Part shown: positions 1-12,338 of the stretch, piece by piece | Position numbering within the stretch: the first letter of the stretch is position 1 | Layout: the number at the start of each line of letters is the position of its first letter | Source of the DNA: Branchinecta lynchi | Lineage: Eukaryota > Arthropoda > Branchiopoda > Anostraca > Branchinectidae | Assembly: GCA_023053575.1 (NCBI GenBank) | Contig: JAKZAP010000018.1 | Span: 14,722,202 to 14,786,201 of the forward strand | Length of the DNA stretch: 64,000 nucleotides | Direction: 5' to 3' | Translations under genes and position numbers: made by a program | Notes under the pieces: model-generated | Database searches by the model: none | The model's input: only the letters and a program-made list of their open reading frames with translations | What the model was told of the DNA's origin: nothing

Positions 1-1001
1 GATCGGAGAGTGACGATGTCTAACCCAATGATGTCAAGTTTCTAATGCTCCAGCATAGTTTTATCGTCCTAGAACATCTGGAAGTACCTTAACTCACGAT
101 CACCGGAATTCTGGACACTCCCTACAGCTCCCCCCCTTCGGTATCCGAATCTTGTCCGATTCTGTCACTGATGCACCTAGGACTTGTGCCTGTACCTCCC
201 GCCAAGTTTCATCCTGATCGCTCAACTCTATGCGTGTCACGAGATGTCCGCTTCTCACCTCCGCCCCCCCCCCCACCCAGTTCATCGGATCCGGTTCGGA
301 CTTGAAATGGGACATGCTGAGACATGAGGTAGTTCACGATATCAAGTTTCATTAAGATCCGATAACCCATTCGAAAGTTATGCATGCTACTAATTTCCGG
401 ATTCCGCCGTCTCCCCCTCCCCCTACGATAGTCAGATCGGGCAAGTGACTGTTTCCAAGTTAATCTGGTCGGGTACCTGAGATGCCTGCCACGTTTTATT
501 ATCCTAGCCCACCTGGAAGTACATTAACTACGGATCGCCTGAATTCCGGAACCCCCTCCAACTCCCCCCAAAGTGTCCAAATCCGGTCCAGTCCTGTCAG
601 TGATGTATCTAGAGCATGTGCTTTTTCTTCATACCAAGTTTCATCCCGATCGCTCCACTCTGAGAGTTTCACACGATTTCCGGTTCTACCCTCCGACTCC
701 CCCCCCCCAGATTCGTTGAGACATCTGAGACACGAGATCTTTCCAGATATCAAGTTTCATTAAGATCCGATTACCCATTTGAAAGTTATGCATGTCCCTA
801 TTTTCCTGATTCCGCCACCTCCCCCTCCCCCCACGATGCTCGGATGGGGCAAGTGACTAATTCCAAGTTAGCTTTGTCGAGTCCCTGATATGCCTACCAA
901 GTTTCATCTTCCTAGCATATCTGGAAGTACGCTAACTCGCAAACACCCTAACCCTAACCGACCGACCGACCAACCGACCGACCGGCCGACCGACCGACGG
1001 A
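1..1001. repeat. Satellite-like element, family B, copy 1, with (ACCG)n end
   Basis: Two or more diverged units in tandem. The shared phrase CCAAGTTTCATC recurs at 202 and 634, a spacing of 432 bp. Each unit carries C-rich runs and motifs such as CGGATCCGGT and AAGTTTCAT. The copy ends in an (ACCG)n microsatellite at about 957-1000. The left end lies outside the window. A core array followed by a tetranucleotide microsatellite parallels family A, but the sequences differ. ORFs inside it are low-complexity and not believed to be genes. Confidence 0.75.
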
Positions 1002-1932
1002 AATGTCATCTGTATATCAGTATATCGATTTTGTTCTCGAACCCCGCCCTCTCAACTTGTACCGACCCATGCACCTCCCCCCCCAAACAAAACGTACAAA
1101 AATCAATAAAAAAAAATAAACAACAACCAAGTGTGTGAAGAAGCATCCCGGACTCGAGGCTAGAGATACACCAATGCTGAAAAAGGGAACTGATTTTTTC
1201 TCTCAGTCTCTCCACTGAATTTGCCCCTCTCCCACCATAAATCCTCCTTAACAAGTCTCCCCGGAAGCATTCCTGGGATATTTCCAAAGCCAAGTGGAGT
1301 AGAGAGAGTAATCAAGTGATGGCCAACGGCTTGTAAGGGAAGAAGACGAAGAATAATTTGCAAGATCCAACATAACGATTCCACATAAATATATTTTAGC
1401 AATGTCCAAATTTGTTCAGAACCAGAGGAAATGAAACAAGAAAATGGATGTGACTTGTGAACGAATGTGGCTAGAGAATAAGCTTTTTTGCTTTGATGGA
1501 TATGTTATCTTTGTGGTTTAAAGGACACCTCAAATTCTTAGTGTGTCTGCCAAGATGTTCTGAACGAGTCGACTACTTCAAAACTTTTCGGTTGAAGTTC
1601 CGGCAAACCGTCCTCTTCAAACCTTATACTCGTCAAGCTTACGGGGGTGCATGTGGCTAATTGTGTGACTGATTAGAGGACGGTCAGCCGGAAGTGCAAC
1701 CGAAATATCCAAATTTATATTTATCCCTCGCACATCATCTTAGAGGGATAACTAGCTGGTCAAGAAAAACCCCGATCACGGTTTTCTATTTCTTTCGTAA
1801 TGAATGGCCAGCTTGACTTCCAACCTTATATTTGTCTCGGATTTCTGTTTATCGCTTTTACTGAATGAATGAAATTCGTAAAAGAAGGTATCTGAAGAGT
1901 ATGTCACTAAGGACTTTTCGTGTATAAATACG
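1002..1932. other. Unassigned stretch
   Basis: No convincing gene. TTAAAGGACACCT near 1518-1531 matches the terminal repeat of the piggyBac-like element at 20924-21363, so this may be a solo end. A good acceptor-like tract precedes 1207, but the short frame behind it is open on several frames and is not called. Confidence 0.4.
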
Positions 1933-2749
1933 AACAACACCAAAGGTTTCGATGGAATCCCAAAATTTAAATATTTGATCCTGACAATTGGGTCCTGTCT
2001 TCGCCAGATCCAGTCTTTGCCAGATCCAGTCTTTGCCAGATTCTTTGAGCATTTTTACTATTAAAATTCAGAAACAGGTTAAGGCCAAATAGCTAATCAT
2101 CTGAGAAAACCAAGCTTAGATATGGATTCATCATGTGCATTTACCCATATAAGTCGTATCTGTTTTGACGTAAACTTCCTGCCTTACTTCTGCCAATTTC
2201 CTGGTTTTTGGCCGAATTCCGAACTGCTTGTCCGGCGAAAAAAGAAAGCTAAAAAATTTAAATCAGCGAATCTTTTTTCCCCTATATCGAACATCTAATC
2301 AACTTCAAATACAAATTTAACTTATAACAAATTTTCCGGCTCCAGCTGGATTCCGGGCGAACTATATGTCCTGGTAAGAGAGTGAGACGGATTCAGCATC
2401 TCTTCTTACCCCTAAATCGGATATCTTATCAACTACAAATACAACTTTAACTTTTAAGAACTTTCCAGTTTTGGCCGGATTCCGGGCGAACTACTTGTCC
2501 GTCGAGAAAATGGTTTTCATATTCGTGTTCAGAATATTTTCTTACCCCTTAATTGACTATCTCATTAGCTGTTTAAAAAAAATTGTTTGTCCTTTAATTT
2601 GAATCCCCTCCCCCACCCCCACAAACGATCTTCCCACCAGGTTTCATCAAAATATCTCCTTCCCTTCGAGAGCTATCGTGCTCATAGACAGACGGACAAC
2701 TTTTGCGATGTCATAGGCATCCCTCCACTTACGTTTTGGGATCCCAAAA
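1933..2749 (+). mobile_element. Family A (pearl/HINE-like) element, copy A1
   Basis: Begins AACAACACCAAAGGTTTCGA and ends with the perfect palindrome TTTTGGGATCCCAAAA. Inside are diverged units of the core (TTTCCGG...GGCCGGATTCCGGGCGAACTA) and the 3' domain with CCCCTCCCCCACCCC and the CAGACGGACAACTTTTGCGA phrase. The (ACGG)n tract is nearly lost. No protein is encoded. An older, shorter copy. Confidence 0.85.
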
Positions 2750-4022
2750 GGGGGCTGAGGAGGCAATAAGCAGGGGTAGAGTGACAACTTGACGACCAGA
2801 CGGATCTGAGAATATGACGGCTTACGGTCACCGAGCATAACTAGTTCATACGCCCCGGGAAACATATCTTGCTAGAACTGGTCAAAACATGTGCACAGCC
2901 GAAACAAATCAATCTTAAATGGATCACTCCATTGCGATACAAAATCGCAGAGAAATGACGAGTTACGGCATTTCCCAAGTCTGAAAAAAAGATGGCGGTC
3001 CCGCAAAAAATACATAGCCTTGCTCTAAGATTAATTGGCTCTCGACCTTCACCGAAATTACCCATTGTTCCAAATTGTCGCTCGGAAATGACGATATAAA
3101 CTTGAAATACAGCCAATTTGAGCACGAAAGGGCGTGGACGGGTTACGATAGAGTGGCAGTCGTCACTTTCGCTGGTCACCCTGTCGGAAAGGCAACAAGG
3201 ATTACAAACAAAGGTCTAGCAATTGCAACGTCTAGCCCCCCCCCCCCAAGACCCAAGATGAAGCCACTACTCGATCCAACCGCTGGGTCATCTAGCGGTG
3301 GGTCATCTAGCGGCACAGGTCGGAAGCGCCCGCCATGGGGAGGCTGGGATCATAGTTTGACTATGGATCTAACAAAATGTTTTTATTGTAGCAGGCATAT
3401 GGAAAATGTGTAGAATTCTTGTTTTTTCTTGTTAGTTCCCGGAATTTCAAAGAATTAAGGATGTAAACTAGATCAAAATAAACAAACGCCATAAATTATG
3501 CTATATTCGTTATAGGGATTTCTTGAAGGTTCTGAAAGAGCTAAATAATATTCAGATTCCGAGTGTCAAAATTGAGAATGTCAAACTGCCCGATGATTTC
3601 TTCTTCCGACATATCTAAACGTCTACATGGTGATATACTTAGTTGTTTTAATCTTCTTACACACCACTCGATATTCTCGAAGGTTTTAGTAGTCTTTTCA
3701 CCACCGCCGGGAGATCAATGAATAATTAATTAGCAATGGAGGACTTGCTTTCACGAGTGAATTGTGTTCAAGTAATTTGTCGATAACGTTGGCTACCGTG
3801 ACGATTTGGGGGAAAACAAAGGTAACAATGTGTTCGTAAAAATCAGACCCATCGAAAAATGATGGCGTCTCCCACCTTCTCGGCCCACATGAACCAAAGA
3901 CTTTAACAGCAAATTTCTTCTAGTTTCCCCCTATGAACCATTCATTAAATAAAAATTAGTTTAAAAAAATATTATTCAGTAACACCAGTATTTATTTGAG
4001 AAGGATTGGGTGAGCTAGGTCT
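2750..4022. other. Unassigned stretch
   Basis: Nothing recognised. It holds a run of C at about 3237-3247 and a 12-bp direct repeat GGGTCATCTAGC at about 3285-3312. Both strands have ATG ORFs of 112 codons here (2841-3179 minus, 3075-3413 plus), overlapping antisense. Neither has splice or domain support. Confidence 0.35.
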
Positions 4023-4945
4023 CCTTTTGGGGATGCCATAACGTTAGACAGGATACCTTCTGACTTCGTAAAGTTTGTCCGTCCGTATGCTAGCACGATA
4101 ACTGTCGGAGGGGTTGAGTTATCTTATTCAAACTTGGTGGGAGGAACCATTGGGTTAAGGTACACTTCAAATTCGTAGATGGACCCCACATTTAGGGGCG
4201 GGGTAAGTGGTTTCAGACTGAGGGATTACACAAGTATGTTTCCAAGCTAACAAGGAAGTCGATTAAAAAGTAAGGAGATCCGCTGAATAACAATTAAAAC
4301 GTTATTTTCTAACCGGACGATTATTTCGTCTGGAATCCGGCGGATATTTTGTAGAATTGAAAGTTTATACTGAAATCGATTACAGCGTCAATAAAGTTGT
4401 GAGAGTAAATCACGAACCCATATTCGAGCTTTATTTGCGGACGGACAATTATACTGACGAAAAACCGGAAACTGATAGAAGTAAAAGTCGGATCATCGGA
4501 ACATCGATAGAGAGGCAAGGATGCAAGCTAAATAACCTACATATGTCAACCTTATTTTCTTGCTGGGTAAGAAGATCGACCGGAATCCGGCCAAAACCGG
4601 AAATGTGGTAAAAGTCAATACAAGTTCTGATGTCGAAATAATTCGAATGGAAAAGGCTGATGTATCAGATAAAGACACGGGGAACCGGGAAATATATTTA
4701 TCTCGCCTTGGACGGACTTTCCGGTCGGAATCGGGCCAGAAACGGATGTTTCCGAATAAATCTGATTGTCTGATATGGTTTTTCCTGGAAAGTATTGACT
4801 AGTGGATCTGATGATGTGGTATATTGGGATAATATCAAATATTTACAGGGTTCTGCAAGACCGAATTTCGGTAAGACCAGACGTTTTAGAAAGATGGAAA
4901 AATAATCCCTTTTCGGATCCCGTCGAAACCACCTTTGGTCTTGTT
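4023..4945 (-). mobile_element. Family A element, copy A12, old and inverted
   Basis: On the minus strand, the 5' end (AACAAGACCAAAGG...GATCCG) is at 4945 and the 3' domain with the degraded ACGG tract is near 4080. Core units are strongly diverged, and the terminal palindrome has decayed to TTTTGGGGATGCC. Short ORFs inside are shadows of the repeat. Confidence 0.7.
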
Positions 4946-5283
4946 AGCCAAGTAGCAACAGCAGTTCTGTATAATTTCACTGAAGTTTGATCAAATAATT
5001 TAATGTAATTTGAACATTCCCATTACGCGACTGCCTTTAATTTTAACGAACTTATTTATTGCATTAGTATCTAACTGGAAGTCGCAGGTCATCCTAGTCG
5101 AATTCCGGCTATGAATTCATAGGAAAATCAATTTAAGAGTAGAAGGGAAATCCCCGATGTCCCCTCACACTGATTCGGCGAATAGAAAAGCAGAGGATAT
5201 CGGGTAGTGATAGCGTGTACGTTTAGGGGTAAACATAAATGCTTGGCGTTGGCTTTCTCAGCGGATGAGTCGCTTGACCGTAA
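4946..5283. other. Unassigned stretch
   Basis: No gene or repeat recognised. Ends with TAA at 5281-5283, the target duplication of the next element. Confidence 0.4.
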
Positions 5284-5562
5284 GAGCTTGGTCACACTTG
5301 GCTCATTTCCTGGCTTTTGGGGTTGCAAAAGTAGAAAAAAGAATAAGATATAACTAATTCTGAATGTTGTCGTTTTAAATTCAGGAGATCAACTATAGCA
5401 AAACAACATGTATAATTATGTTACAGGAACCCTAATTGACCCCTAATTGCATTCTGCTCATTATCCACAAGCTGCCACAAAGCCCATCAAATCTCACGTC
5501 CCCTAGGGATTTTCAGTTGTTTGTCGAATAGGCGGCTTTTTGAGCCCAGTGTGACCAAGCTC
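5284..5562. mobile_element. PIF/Harbinger-like MITE (family L), copy 1
   Basis: Terminal inverted repeats GAGCTTGGTCACACT at the left and AGTGTGACCAAGCTC at the right. Both ends are flanked by TAA (5281-5283 and 5563-5565), a 3-bp TWA-type duplication as is typical of PIF/Harbinger. Length is 279 bp with no transposase. A second copy starts at 63934. Confidence 0.75.
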
Positions 5563-5715
5563 TAATCTGCCAAAAAATACCAATACAATTCTGTGCGAAT
5601 TTCAAGTGGTTAATTAGGGGTAAAAAACATGCTTAAAGTTTAACCGAAAAGGGCTAGGATACGACAGTCTAGTTACCCATCACTTGTTCGCTTATATAAT
5701 CTTGAAAACCCGATG

Positions 5716-6929
5716 AACAAGACCAAAGGTGTCGATGGGATCCCAAAAATCTAATATTTGATTCAGACAATCGAGTCTTGTCTTCGCCAGATCCAGTCTT
5801 GGACAGGCTAATTATCAGAGAAAACCAAGTTCAGATATACCTCTATAAACCATATCTATTTTGACGATACTGACCAGGACTTCCTGCCGATTTCCGAGCG
5901 AACTACTAGCCCAGCAAACAAAAAAAATACAGAAACAAAACCAGCGTATCTCCTTATCCCTATAAAGAACATCTAATCAACTTTGAATAAAAGTTTGACT
6001 TAAAAAAAAATCCGGTTACAACCGGATTCCGGAAAAATTATATGTCCGGGTAAAAAAACATCGTCATAAACCGACTCAGCCTCCCTTCTTACCCCTTAAT
6101 CTGTCATCTACTCGAACTTTTGCTTTTAACAAATTTTCCGGTTTTTGCCGGATTCCGGGCGAACTACTTGTCCGTCAAGAAAATGATTTTCACCATCGTC
6201 TTCAGCATGTCTTCCTACCCCTAAATCGAACATCTAATCAACTTCAAATAAAACTTTCACTTTTAACAAACTTTCCGGTTTTGGCCGGATTCCGGGCGAA
6301 CTACTCGTCCGATGACAAAATGATTTTCCTCATCGTGCTCAGCATGTCTTCTTACCCCATAATCGACTATCAAACTATCAACTCGAAATAAAACTTCTAA
6401 TTTTAACAAACTTTCCGGTTTCGGCCGGATTCTGGGCGTACTACTTATCCTTCGAGAAAATGGTTTTCACCATCGTCTTCAGCATGTTTTTCTACCCCTA
6501 AATAGAACATCTAATCAACTACAAATAAAACTTTTACTTTTAACAAACTTTCCGGTTTTGGCCGGATTCCGGGCGAACTACTCGTCCGATGACAAAATAG
6601 TTTTCACCATCGTGCTCAGCATGCCTTCTTACCCCATAATCGACTATCACATTAGCTGTTTCAAAATATTTTGTTTGCCCCTTAATTTAAACCCCCTCCC
6701 CCACCCCTAAATGTAGGGCTACATAGCCCATCTACGAACTTGACTGGTCCGACGACCCAACGAATCCTCACACCAAGTTTCATCAAAATATCTCACTCCC
6801 TTCGAGAGTTATCGTGCTTACAGACGGACGGACGGACGGACGGACGGACGGACGGACGGACGGACGGACAGACGGACAACTTTTGCGATGTCATAGGTAT
6901 CCCTCCACTTACGTTTTGGGATCCCAAAA
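5716..6929 (+). mobile_element. Family A (pearl/HINE-like) element, copy A2
   Basis: Starts AACAAGACCAAAGGTGTCGA and ends TTTTGGGATCCCAAAA. It carries about six core units of around 137 bp and then a long (ACGG)n tract near 6822-6870. The translation of the tract (RTDG repeats) is not a gene. No long flanking duplication is seen. Confidence 0.9.
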
Positions 6930-7516
6930 AGCGTTAGTTTGTTTTTCTGATATTTCCAAATAATCGATTATCCCATTGTGCTTGCCGCTCTTCCCGTTTT
7001 TGTGATATCTCTATGGTGCCTGGAACATTTGGCAACAATACCAGCAGCAAACGAGTAAATAAATTGTGTATCAAATAAACAAAGAAGTGTATGCAGTCTG
7101 CAGTGCCAAAAACTAGTGCTAGGTAGTGATAGTGATAGCTTAGTGATTTTCGCGGGCGAATTGTGGACGGATTCACCATGGGAAAACGTCCACATTCCCA
7201 ACGTCCCTACTGAAGACTACTGTGGACAGAATGAAAATCCCCAATAGGTGTTGTAATAATTCAATGTATTTGAATCTAAGATGTAAAAATAAGTTGCCTG
7301 TTCAGTTAAACTTTAAACGGTCTGGCGAAGGTCAGAAATCTACAAGACCCCATTGTCCCAATTCATATTCTCCTTTAGGATCCCATCCGACCTTCGGTCT
7401 TACTCTACTCCGCTGTCACCTGGTGCATTTAAGGAGTGTCAAAATTAATCAGGAATATTCTCTGGTATGGTCATATCATGGGCAATACGACAGTTGTTCA
7501 TCACGCCCTGGACTGT
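6930..7516. other. Unassigned stretch
   Basis: No gene supported. A mini-ORF with a strong start context (ACCATGG at 7177) is only 11 codons. The 122-codon ORF from 7222 runs into the MITE at 7519 and has no other support. Confidence 0.35.
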
Positions 7517-7518
7517 TA

Positions 7519-7676
7519 CACTGTAAAAAGTTTATCCGAATAAGGATGCAGTATTTGCTACTGGGATTAGTCTTATCTCCTTTGGGATAAAATTAATCCG
7601 AATTAGGAGTCATCTTATCTCAATAAAGACAAGATTAATCCCAGTAGCAAATACTGCAAGATTTTTTTTTACAGTG
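7519..7676. mobile_element. TA-flanked palindromic MITE (family M), copy 1
   Basis: 158 bp, nearly self-complementary. It starts CACTGTAAAAAGTTT and ends with the complement, and has TA on both sides (7517-7518 and 7677-7678). The arms contain TTTGCTACTGGGATTA and its complement. A TA target and lack of coding suggest a Tc1/mariner-type MITE. Other copies are at 42325 and 48931, with a fragment at 46302. Confidence 0.85.
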
Positions 7677-7678
7677 TA

Positions 7679-8230
7679 GCTCTCGCTGCCAGTGCCACTG
7701 TCGCTAGACAATCAGTGCTCCAATCGGCATAACGTTTTAGCAAGCAATGCAGCCTTGTAAGGTTCATTTCGACCTTATAGCAGTCATACACAAATCCTCC
7801 ATGACGGGGAAAGTTATCAAACATTGGGGCACCATGCCCTGAAGCAAGGTCACAGAATCACCACAAAAATCTGTTTCAAAAACATATTTTCATTTCAGAT
7901 TTCCAATTCCCCTCGTTGTCATGGGGTGGCTGTGCCGAAAAAGTGAGGATGAGTGTATAACAGAGGGGGCTACCCTCCGAAGTGTGAGGCAACATCAGCG
8001 CAACTAAGATAACAAGAATGACTAACAAAGTAACTTCAGATGATTGATAAATAGATTTAATTCGATAACGACTGCCCTGCTATGAGTAAAATGTCAAATT
8101 CTAGCATCTGCCTATCGGCTGCTCTCTATGATTTGGAACATCACAGTCGCCTAGCACCTCTGTTCCGAAACTCTTTCCTTTCATAAAATAAACAAATTTG
8201 CAATGACGATTTCTTCTTCAGAAACTCTGC
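7679..8230. other. Unassigned stretch
   Basis: No gene called. A strong acceptor-like tract (TTTTCATTTCAG) ends at 7898 and is followed by a 35-codon open frame to a stop at 8005-8007. This is suggestive only. Confidence 0.3.
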
Positions 8231-8380
8231 GTATTATCAAGAACAAATTATCAGATAGAAGCTCCGTCTTTGGTCCTATGCAGCGACTATGGACACCCCG
8301 ACAAAACTGAGCGGAGCGGAGCCAGAGGTACTTGATCTAGCTAGCGAGCTGATACCCGTCTACTTGCCGTTGCTCATCGC

Positions 8381-8783
8381 AGAATAAGATAAGATAATCT
8401 GTATTTGAAAGACGTATGGCCATATACAGTAACAATCAACATATATAAATACAACCAGCATTCGATCACCACTACTATAATTTCTACGGCGCACTTGCTC
8501 TATCTCTTTCCTCAATCTTACTAAACTCTAAAGCCCTTCCAACAAAATTCCCTACTGCGATAATATACCTCGGCGACGTTGATTTCAAAATCCCAGGGAG
8601 AAAGCCATCATTCCCCTTTTCAAAGATACTTCCCCTCAAATGTGAGAGGCTACGACACCGCAGGAGAATGTGGCCAAGCCCATACTCACCTTCCCCACAA
8701 ACCGGGCAAGACCTATGCATTTCCGGATTTCTCTTTCTTTCCCAAACTTTCCCGAAAGGTAGACAATTTGCTCGCACCTGCAA
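8381..8783 (-). mobile_element. LINE 3' fragment: ORF2 C-terminus plus 3' UTR
   Basis: A minus-strand open frame (8783 to 8484) encodes the end of a non-LTR retrotransposon ORF2. It contains the zinc knuckle CPVCGEGEYGLGHILLRC (C-x2-C-x8-H-x4-C) preceded by a basic RANCLPFGKVWERKR stretch, as in the zf-RVT region downstream of reverse transcriptase. After the TAG, an AT-rich 3' UTR runs to a tail of ATCTT repeats (8381-8400 on the plus strand). The copy is 5'-truncated: reverse transcriptase and endonuclease are missing, so it is dead. It lies inside D1. The clade is unclear; I would look first at CR1, L2 and Jockey. Confidence 0.75.
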
Positions 8784-8892
8784 CCTATCACATTAGCTGT
8801 TTACAAATATTTTGTTTGTCCCTTAAAATGAACCCCCACCCCCAAATATAGGGCTACAGAGCCCATCTACGAACTCGACCTTACCCTTGACC
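8784..8892 (+). mobile_element. Family A 3'-domain fragment (A3)
   Basis: Matches only the part from CACATTAGCTGTTT through the CCCCCACCCCC tract and GGGCTACAGAGCCCATCTAC to TTACCCTTGACCC. No core, microsatellite or palindrome. It abuts the truncated 5' end of the LINE, which suggests a complex insertion or LINE 5' transduction. Confidence 0.7.
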
Positions 8893-9155
8893 CAAACAAG
8901 TGCAGTAAGTGCAAGAGGCACGTTGACCCGCTCTGGAGCGCGTCCAGAGAACCAATCGGCATTGACTTTGAAAGTGTCTTCTACGCGGCTTCACAGCTAT
9001 ATAACTATTTGTAACGAAAAGTGATCTGCTGTGTAGCTCCTAACCTTCGCTTGATCGAATCGGGCAGGGTACGGAGAAATATTCGACTCCGTTAGGTCAT
9101 ATTAACAGAGATAGGGAGATGGAGGTTCTATCTGATTATTTGTTCTTGATACTAT

Positions 9156-10880
9156 ACAGCACAGACAACTAAAGAACTACTACCCCGACCCCTTCTCCAA
9201 ACAAAACGGGGGAAATTTAAGATTATCTCACTCATCAAGCATGCTGCCATATTACTGGCAAATGAGTGAGGGGAGACAAGCCTGCCTTTCCTGCTGGCTT
9301 CGCAGAAAATGCAACCTTACGAAATCAACTGACAACCTCGGCAATAATCAGCAAGCTAAAAGCCCTGGTCGAACGAAAATACAATCATCCTCCCAAGCAG
9401 GAGCTGACACATGAATGACAAAGGGCGAGGGGGACTTGGCTAACTTTCGCTCTCTGGGAGCTTAGAAATCAATAAAGTACGAAAGCAAGGTCGGGAAGTA
9501 AAGGTACGAACTGTTTTAGAGGCCGTTAGAAACCTCTGGGAACGGCAGAAGTTTGTCTCGGAAGAAATTTATGGCAGAACTTGACTACGGACGACTTCAT
9601 CCAATCGAACAGTCTGCGCCTTTACCTTGAAATATCAGGACGAATAGGAGAGGCGAGAGCCTCAACAGCTGGGAAAAAACGAGACTAGTCTTCGCAGGAG
9701 TACGAATGGAGTAGGGCATGTTAATTATATACTAAAAAATAATAAAATAATAAACATCAAGGACTCGGCTCTGGATATGTTGTTCGTCACTGCCCAGTCT
9801 GACAAAAGTCCCCCACGTTTGGGATATCCTTTGCCCAAGGCTAGCTAACACCTACGCCTATCGCTATGCCAAATACTGGGTACACTAACCCAAACCCTCC
9901 AAAAAATACTGAAGAGCTGAGTGAAGTTCAGAGATCAACCAATTAGAGTTCTCTTAGAGTTGGGAAACTTGGGAGTCAGGATTATGGCATCCATGGTTAC
10001 CCAGAATTAGGAATAGGGTAACCAGAGTTAGGAATAGTAGTAATATGGTACAGTTGGCCTGGTTCCTCAGGGCAGTACTAGCCCCACACGGATAGATCCA
10101 TATTGGGTTAAACATATATAAAAATATTTTTTTTTTTACTTATATGTGCATTGGCCTTTGGTTTTTAGTGCAATATGAATCTTAGCTTATCTAGCCTATA
10201 TACGACACATATTCTACACGGTGTATACGCTTCGATACTGAAGTAGCAGGTTGCGTGCTTCTAGTTCCACATATCGCCAACGGCCGAACGATACTAAGAG
10301 AAACACATACAAATGTGACGAAGTAAGTTTTTAGGGATGATTACTCGTGCGTTATTCCATTAAGCATTTGACGGGTTTCCCAAATAACTTATCTTTTTAA
10401 CTTGCCAAACAACCGAAAAAATGCTCTTTACCGAAAAAGAGGGCGTTTACGAAGACAACGCCTGTTTAACATGAACGCTGTGACAAACGATAAACACGTC
10501 GATATTCAGTGTCACGGGGTGCCGGCTCCTTTTGTTTGGCGGTGCTAGAAGCATTGGCCAGCTGTTTATTTTTATTTATTTTTTAGACAAAAAATTTAAT
10601 TTTAGGCTACTGATGAAAAAAGGGAACAAATCTGAACCGGGGCCGACCCGTCGAGCTTCACCTCTACTAAATGAGACGGCCCTATCCACAGTAAATAGTA
10701 GTAATGTACATTTTTCAAAGAACCCGTGCAATCTACTTCCGCATTCTCTCCATCCATTCTTACGTCCGGAGACCCGAATTTGCTGCAGTATATCCTAAAC
10801 ATCCTAAACAACTCAGTGAGTTTCCTGCTTGCTTTGTTTCGCTACTTTCACTGCGTAACATACTCCTGACAAATGTCTAG
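9156..10880. other. Unassigned stretch
   Basis: Nothing firm. 9500-9760 ends in an A/AATAA-rich tail (ACTAAAAAATAATAAAATAA), which could be a retroelement 3' end. No motif was recognised. An acceptor/donor pair around 10257-10325 encloses only about 60 open bases. Confidence 0.3.
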
Positions 10881-10884
10881 GACA

Positions 10885-11792
10885 AGTTTGCTCGTGAGAA
10901 TAAACGGTTATGTAAATTTGTCAATGTTTCTGCTTGAAACTAATGGGCCAGGAGAAAGGCTTAAAACAGCAAAAGCCGTCAATAATTTGTTGAAAGCAGA
11001 GCTTGGGTTTAAAGTAGTCAACAATTTTAGAATAGTGGAACGAGAATAGTATGTAGTGTGAAGGTTCTCTCTGAGTGTCAAAACCTGGTAACGTTTTGCT
11101 GACCGTTTAATCTCGGAACCGGAGAAGAGTTTGATCAGAACGAGATCCTCAAGGTTTCAAACTCTTACAACAAAACAAATCTAGCGCCCTATTGGTCGTT
11201 TTTTGCACTTTTTCAGTCAAAGTCTAGCTTCCTAATTCGTCAGTTTTGCCAGTGTTGACAATGTCTCAGATGTAAGCATTTACTTAGTATTTACCGAACA
11301 GGATCGCTCAGATCCGTTTTTGTTTGATAGGACGCAGCCCTCTATACAAGGTGGGTGCAAGCATCTACTTAGTATTTATGGAACAGGATCTTTAAAGTAT
11401 TCAACAATTTTAGAATAGTGGAACGAGAATAGTAGGTAGTGTGAAGGTTCTCTCTAAAATGTCAATTCCTGGTAACGTTTTGCTGACCGTTTAATCTCGG
11501 AACCGGAGAAGAGTTTGATCAGAACGAGATCCTCATGGTTTCAAACTCTTACAACAAAACAAATCTAGCGCCCTATTAGTCGTTTTTTGCACTAGTCAAA
11601 GTCTAGCTTCCTATCGTCAGTATTGCCAGTGTTGACAATACTAGGTGCAACAGCTCTACACAATGTCTTAGATGTAAGCATTTCCTTAGTATTTACCGAA
11701 CAGGATCGCTCAGATCCGTTTTTGTTTGATAGGATGCAGCCCTCTATACAAGGTGGGTGCAAGCATCTACTTAGTATTTATGGAAAAGGATC
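10885..11792. repeat. Dispersed repeat family F with internal 383-bp tandem duplication
   Basis: The block from about 11008 to 11390 is repeated at 11391-11792. For example, TCAACAATTTTAGAATAGTG starts at 11018 and again at 11401. The lead-in (10940-11010) and first block also match 49105-49290 (AAAGGCTTAAA, GGAAAGCAGAGCC, GTGAGAGGTGTTCT). This is therefore a dispersed element with a local duplication. No protein seen. Confidence 0.75.
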
Positions 11793-11913
11793 ATAGATTT
11801 CTGGAGCTATGGCCGAAAGACAAAGTTTATATCCCAATTTGATCTCGCTGCTACGCATTGCCATCAGCTATTGATACGGAGAAGCCCTGTGCATGGTCTA
11901 AATGAGCGGGTTC

Positions 11914-12330
11914 TAGTGTTGGGCGATATTCGATACGATAATTCAAATATCGATAGTATTGAAAAATATCGATAGTTCGATATTGACTTTTCAAATATCG
12001 ATATTTTCGACAGTTGCATTACGATGTGCAACAGATCTATCATTCGGGATTTTCAGAATGAAAGAAAAAATACGGACTTCAAACTTGATTTCGATTGGGG
12101 AGGAGAAACAGACTGGGACGGAAAAGCGTGGAAATGCTAATATTTCTTAATGGGAATGTTTGATTTTGTTGTTTTAGTTCAGTTTTTGTCTTATTAATTT
12201 TTTTGTCCATGAAAAAAGTAGCATTATAAACAGTTTCAAATATCGGTTTACGATAATCTAAATATCGATAATCGAACTTGAAAATATCGAATTTCAATAT
12301 TTCCATATTCCTAAATATCGCCCAACACCA
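11914..12330. mobile_element. hAT-like MITE (family G), ATCGATA-rich, copy 1
   Basis: Ends TAGTGTTGGGCGATAT and ATATCGCCCAACACCA. Flanks are GCGGGTTC (11906-11913) and GCGGGTTT (12331-12338), an 8-bp duplication with one mismatch, typical of hAT. The arms repeat ATATCGATA many times. Two small ORFs inside are chance. Confidence 0.85.
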
Positions 12331-12338
12331 GCGGGTTT

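Larger units (their letters stand above)
8238..9148. mobile_element. DNA transposon family D with 7-bp target duplication, copy D1 (carries nested insertions)
   Basis: Left end CAAGAACAAATTATCAGATA and right end its complement (TATCTGATTATTTGTTCTTG). Flanks are GTATTAT (8231-8237) and ATACTAT (9149-9155), matching at 5 of 7 positions. The left arm (8240-8370) matches the right part of D2 at 16450-16563 in inverse orientation. A LINE fragment and a family A fragment sit inside, so D1 is older than these. Confidence 0.7.

Noticed and set aside
948..962. ACCCTAACCCTAACC as telomeric sequence
   Set aside because: Only two units, running straight into the (ACCG)n tract of family B; similar short matches at 28326 are isolated.
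1207..1319. Terminal exon after TTTTTTCTCTCAG (36 codons to TGA)
   Set aside because: The minus strand also has 80- and 95-codon ORFs here, so openness is not informative. No other exon of such a gene was found.
2841..3413. Two antisense 112-codon ORFs
   Set aside because: Mutually overlapping on opposite strands; includes a C homopolymer and a short direct repeat; no domain.
7899..8007. Terminal exon after TTTTCATTTCAG (35 codons)
   Set aside because: Short, two frames plausible, no conserved motif.
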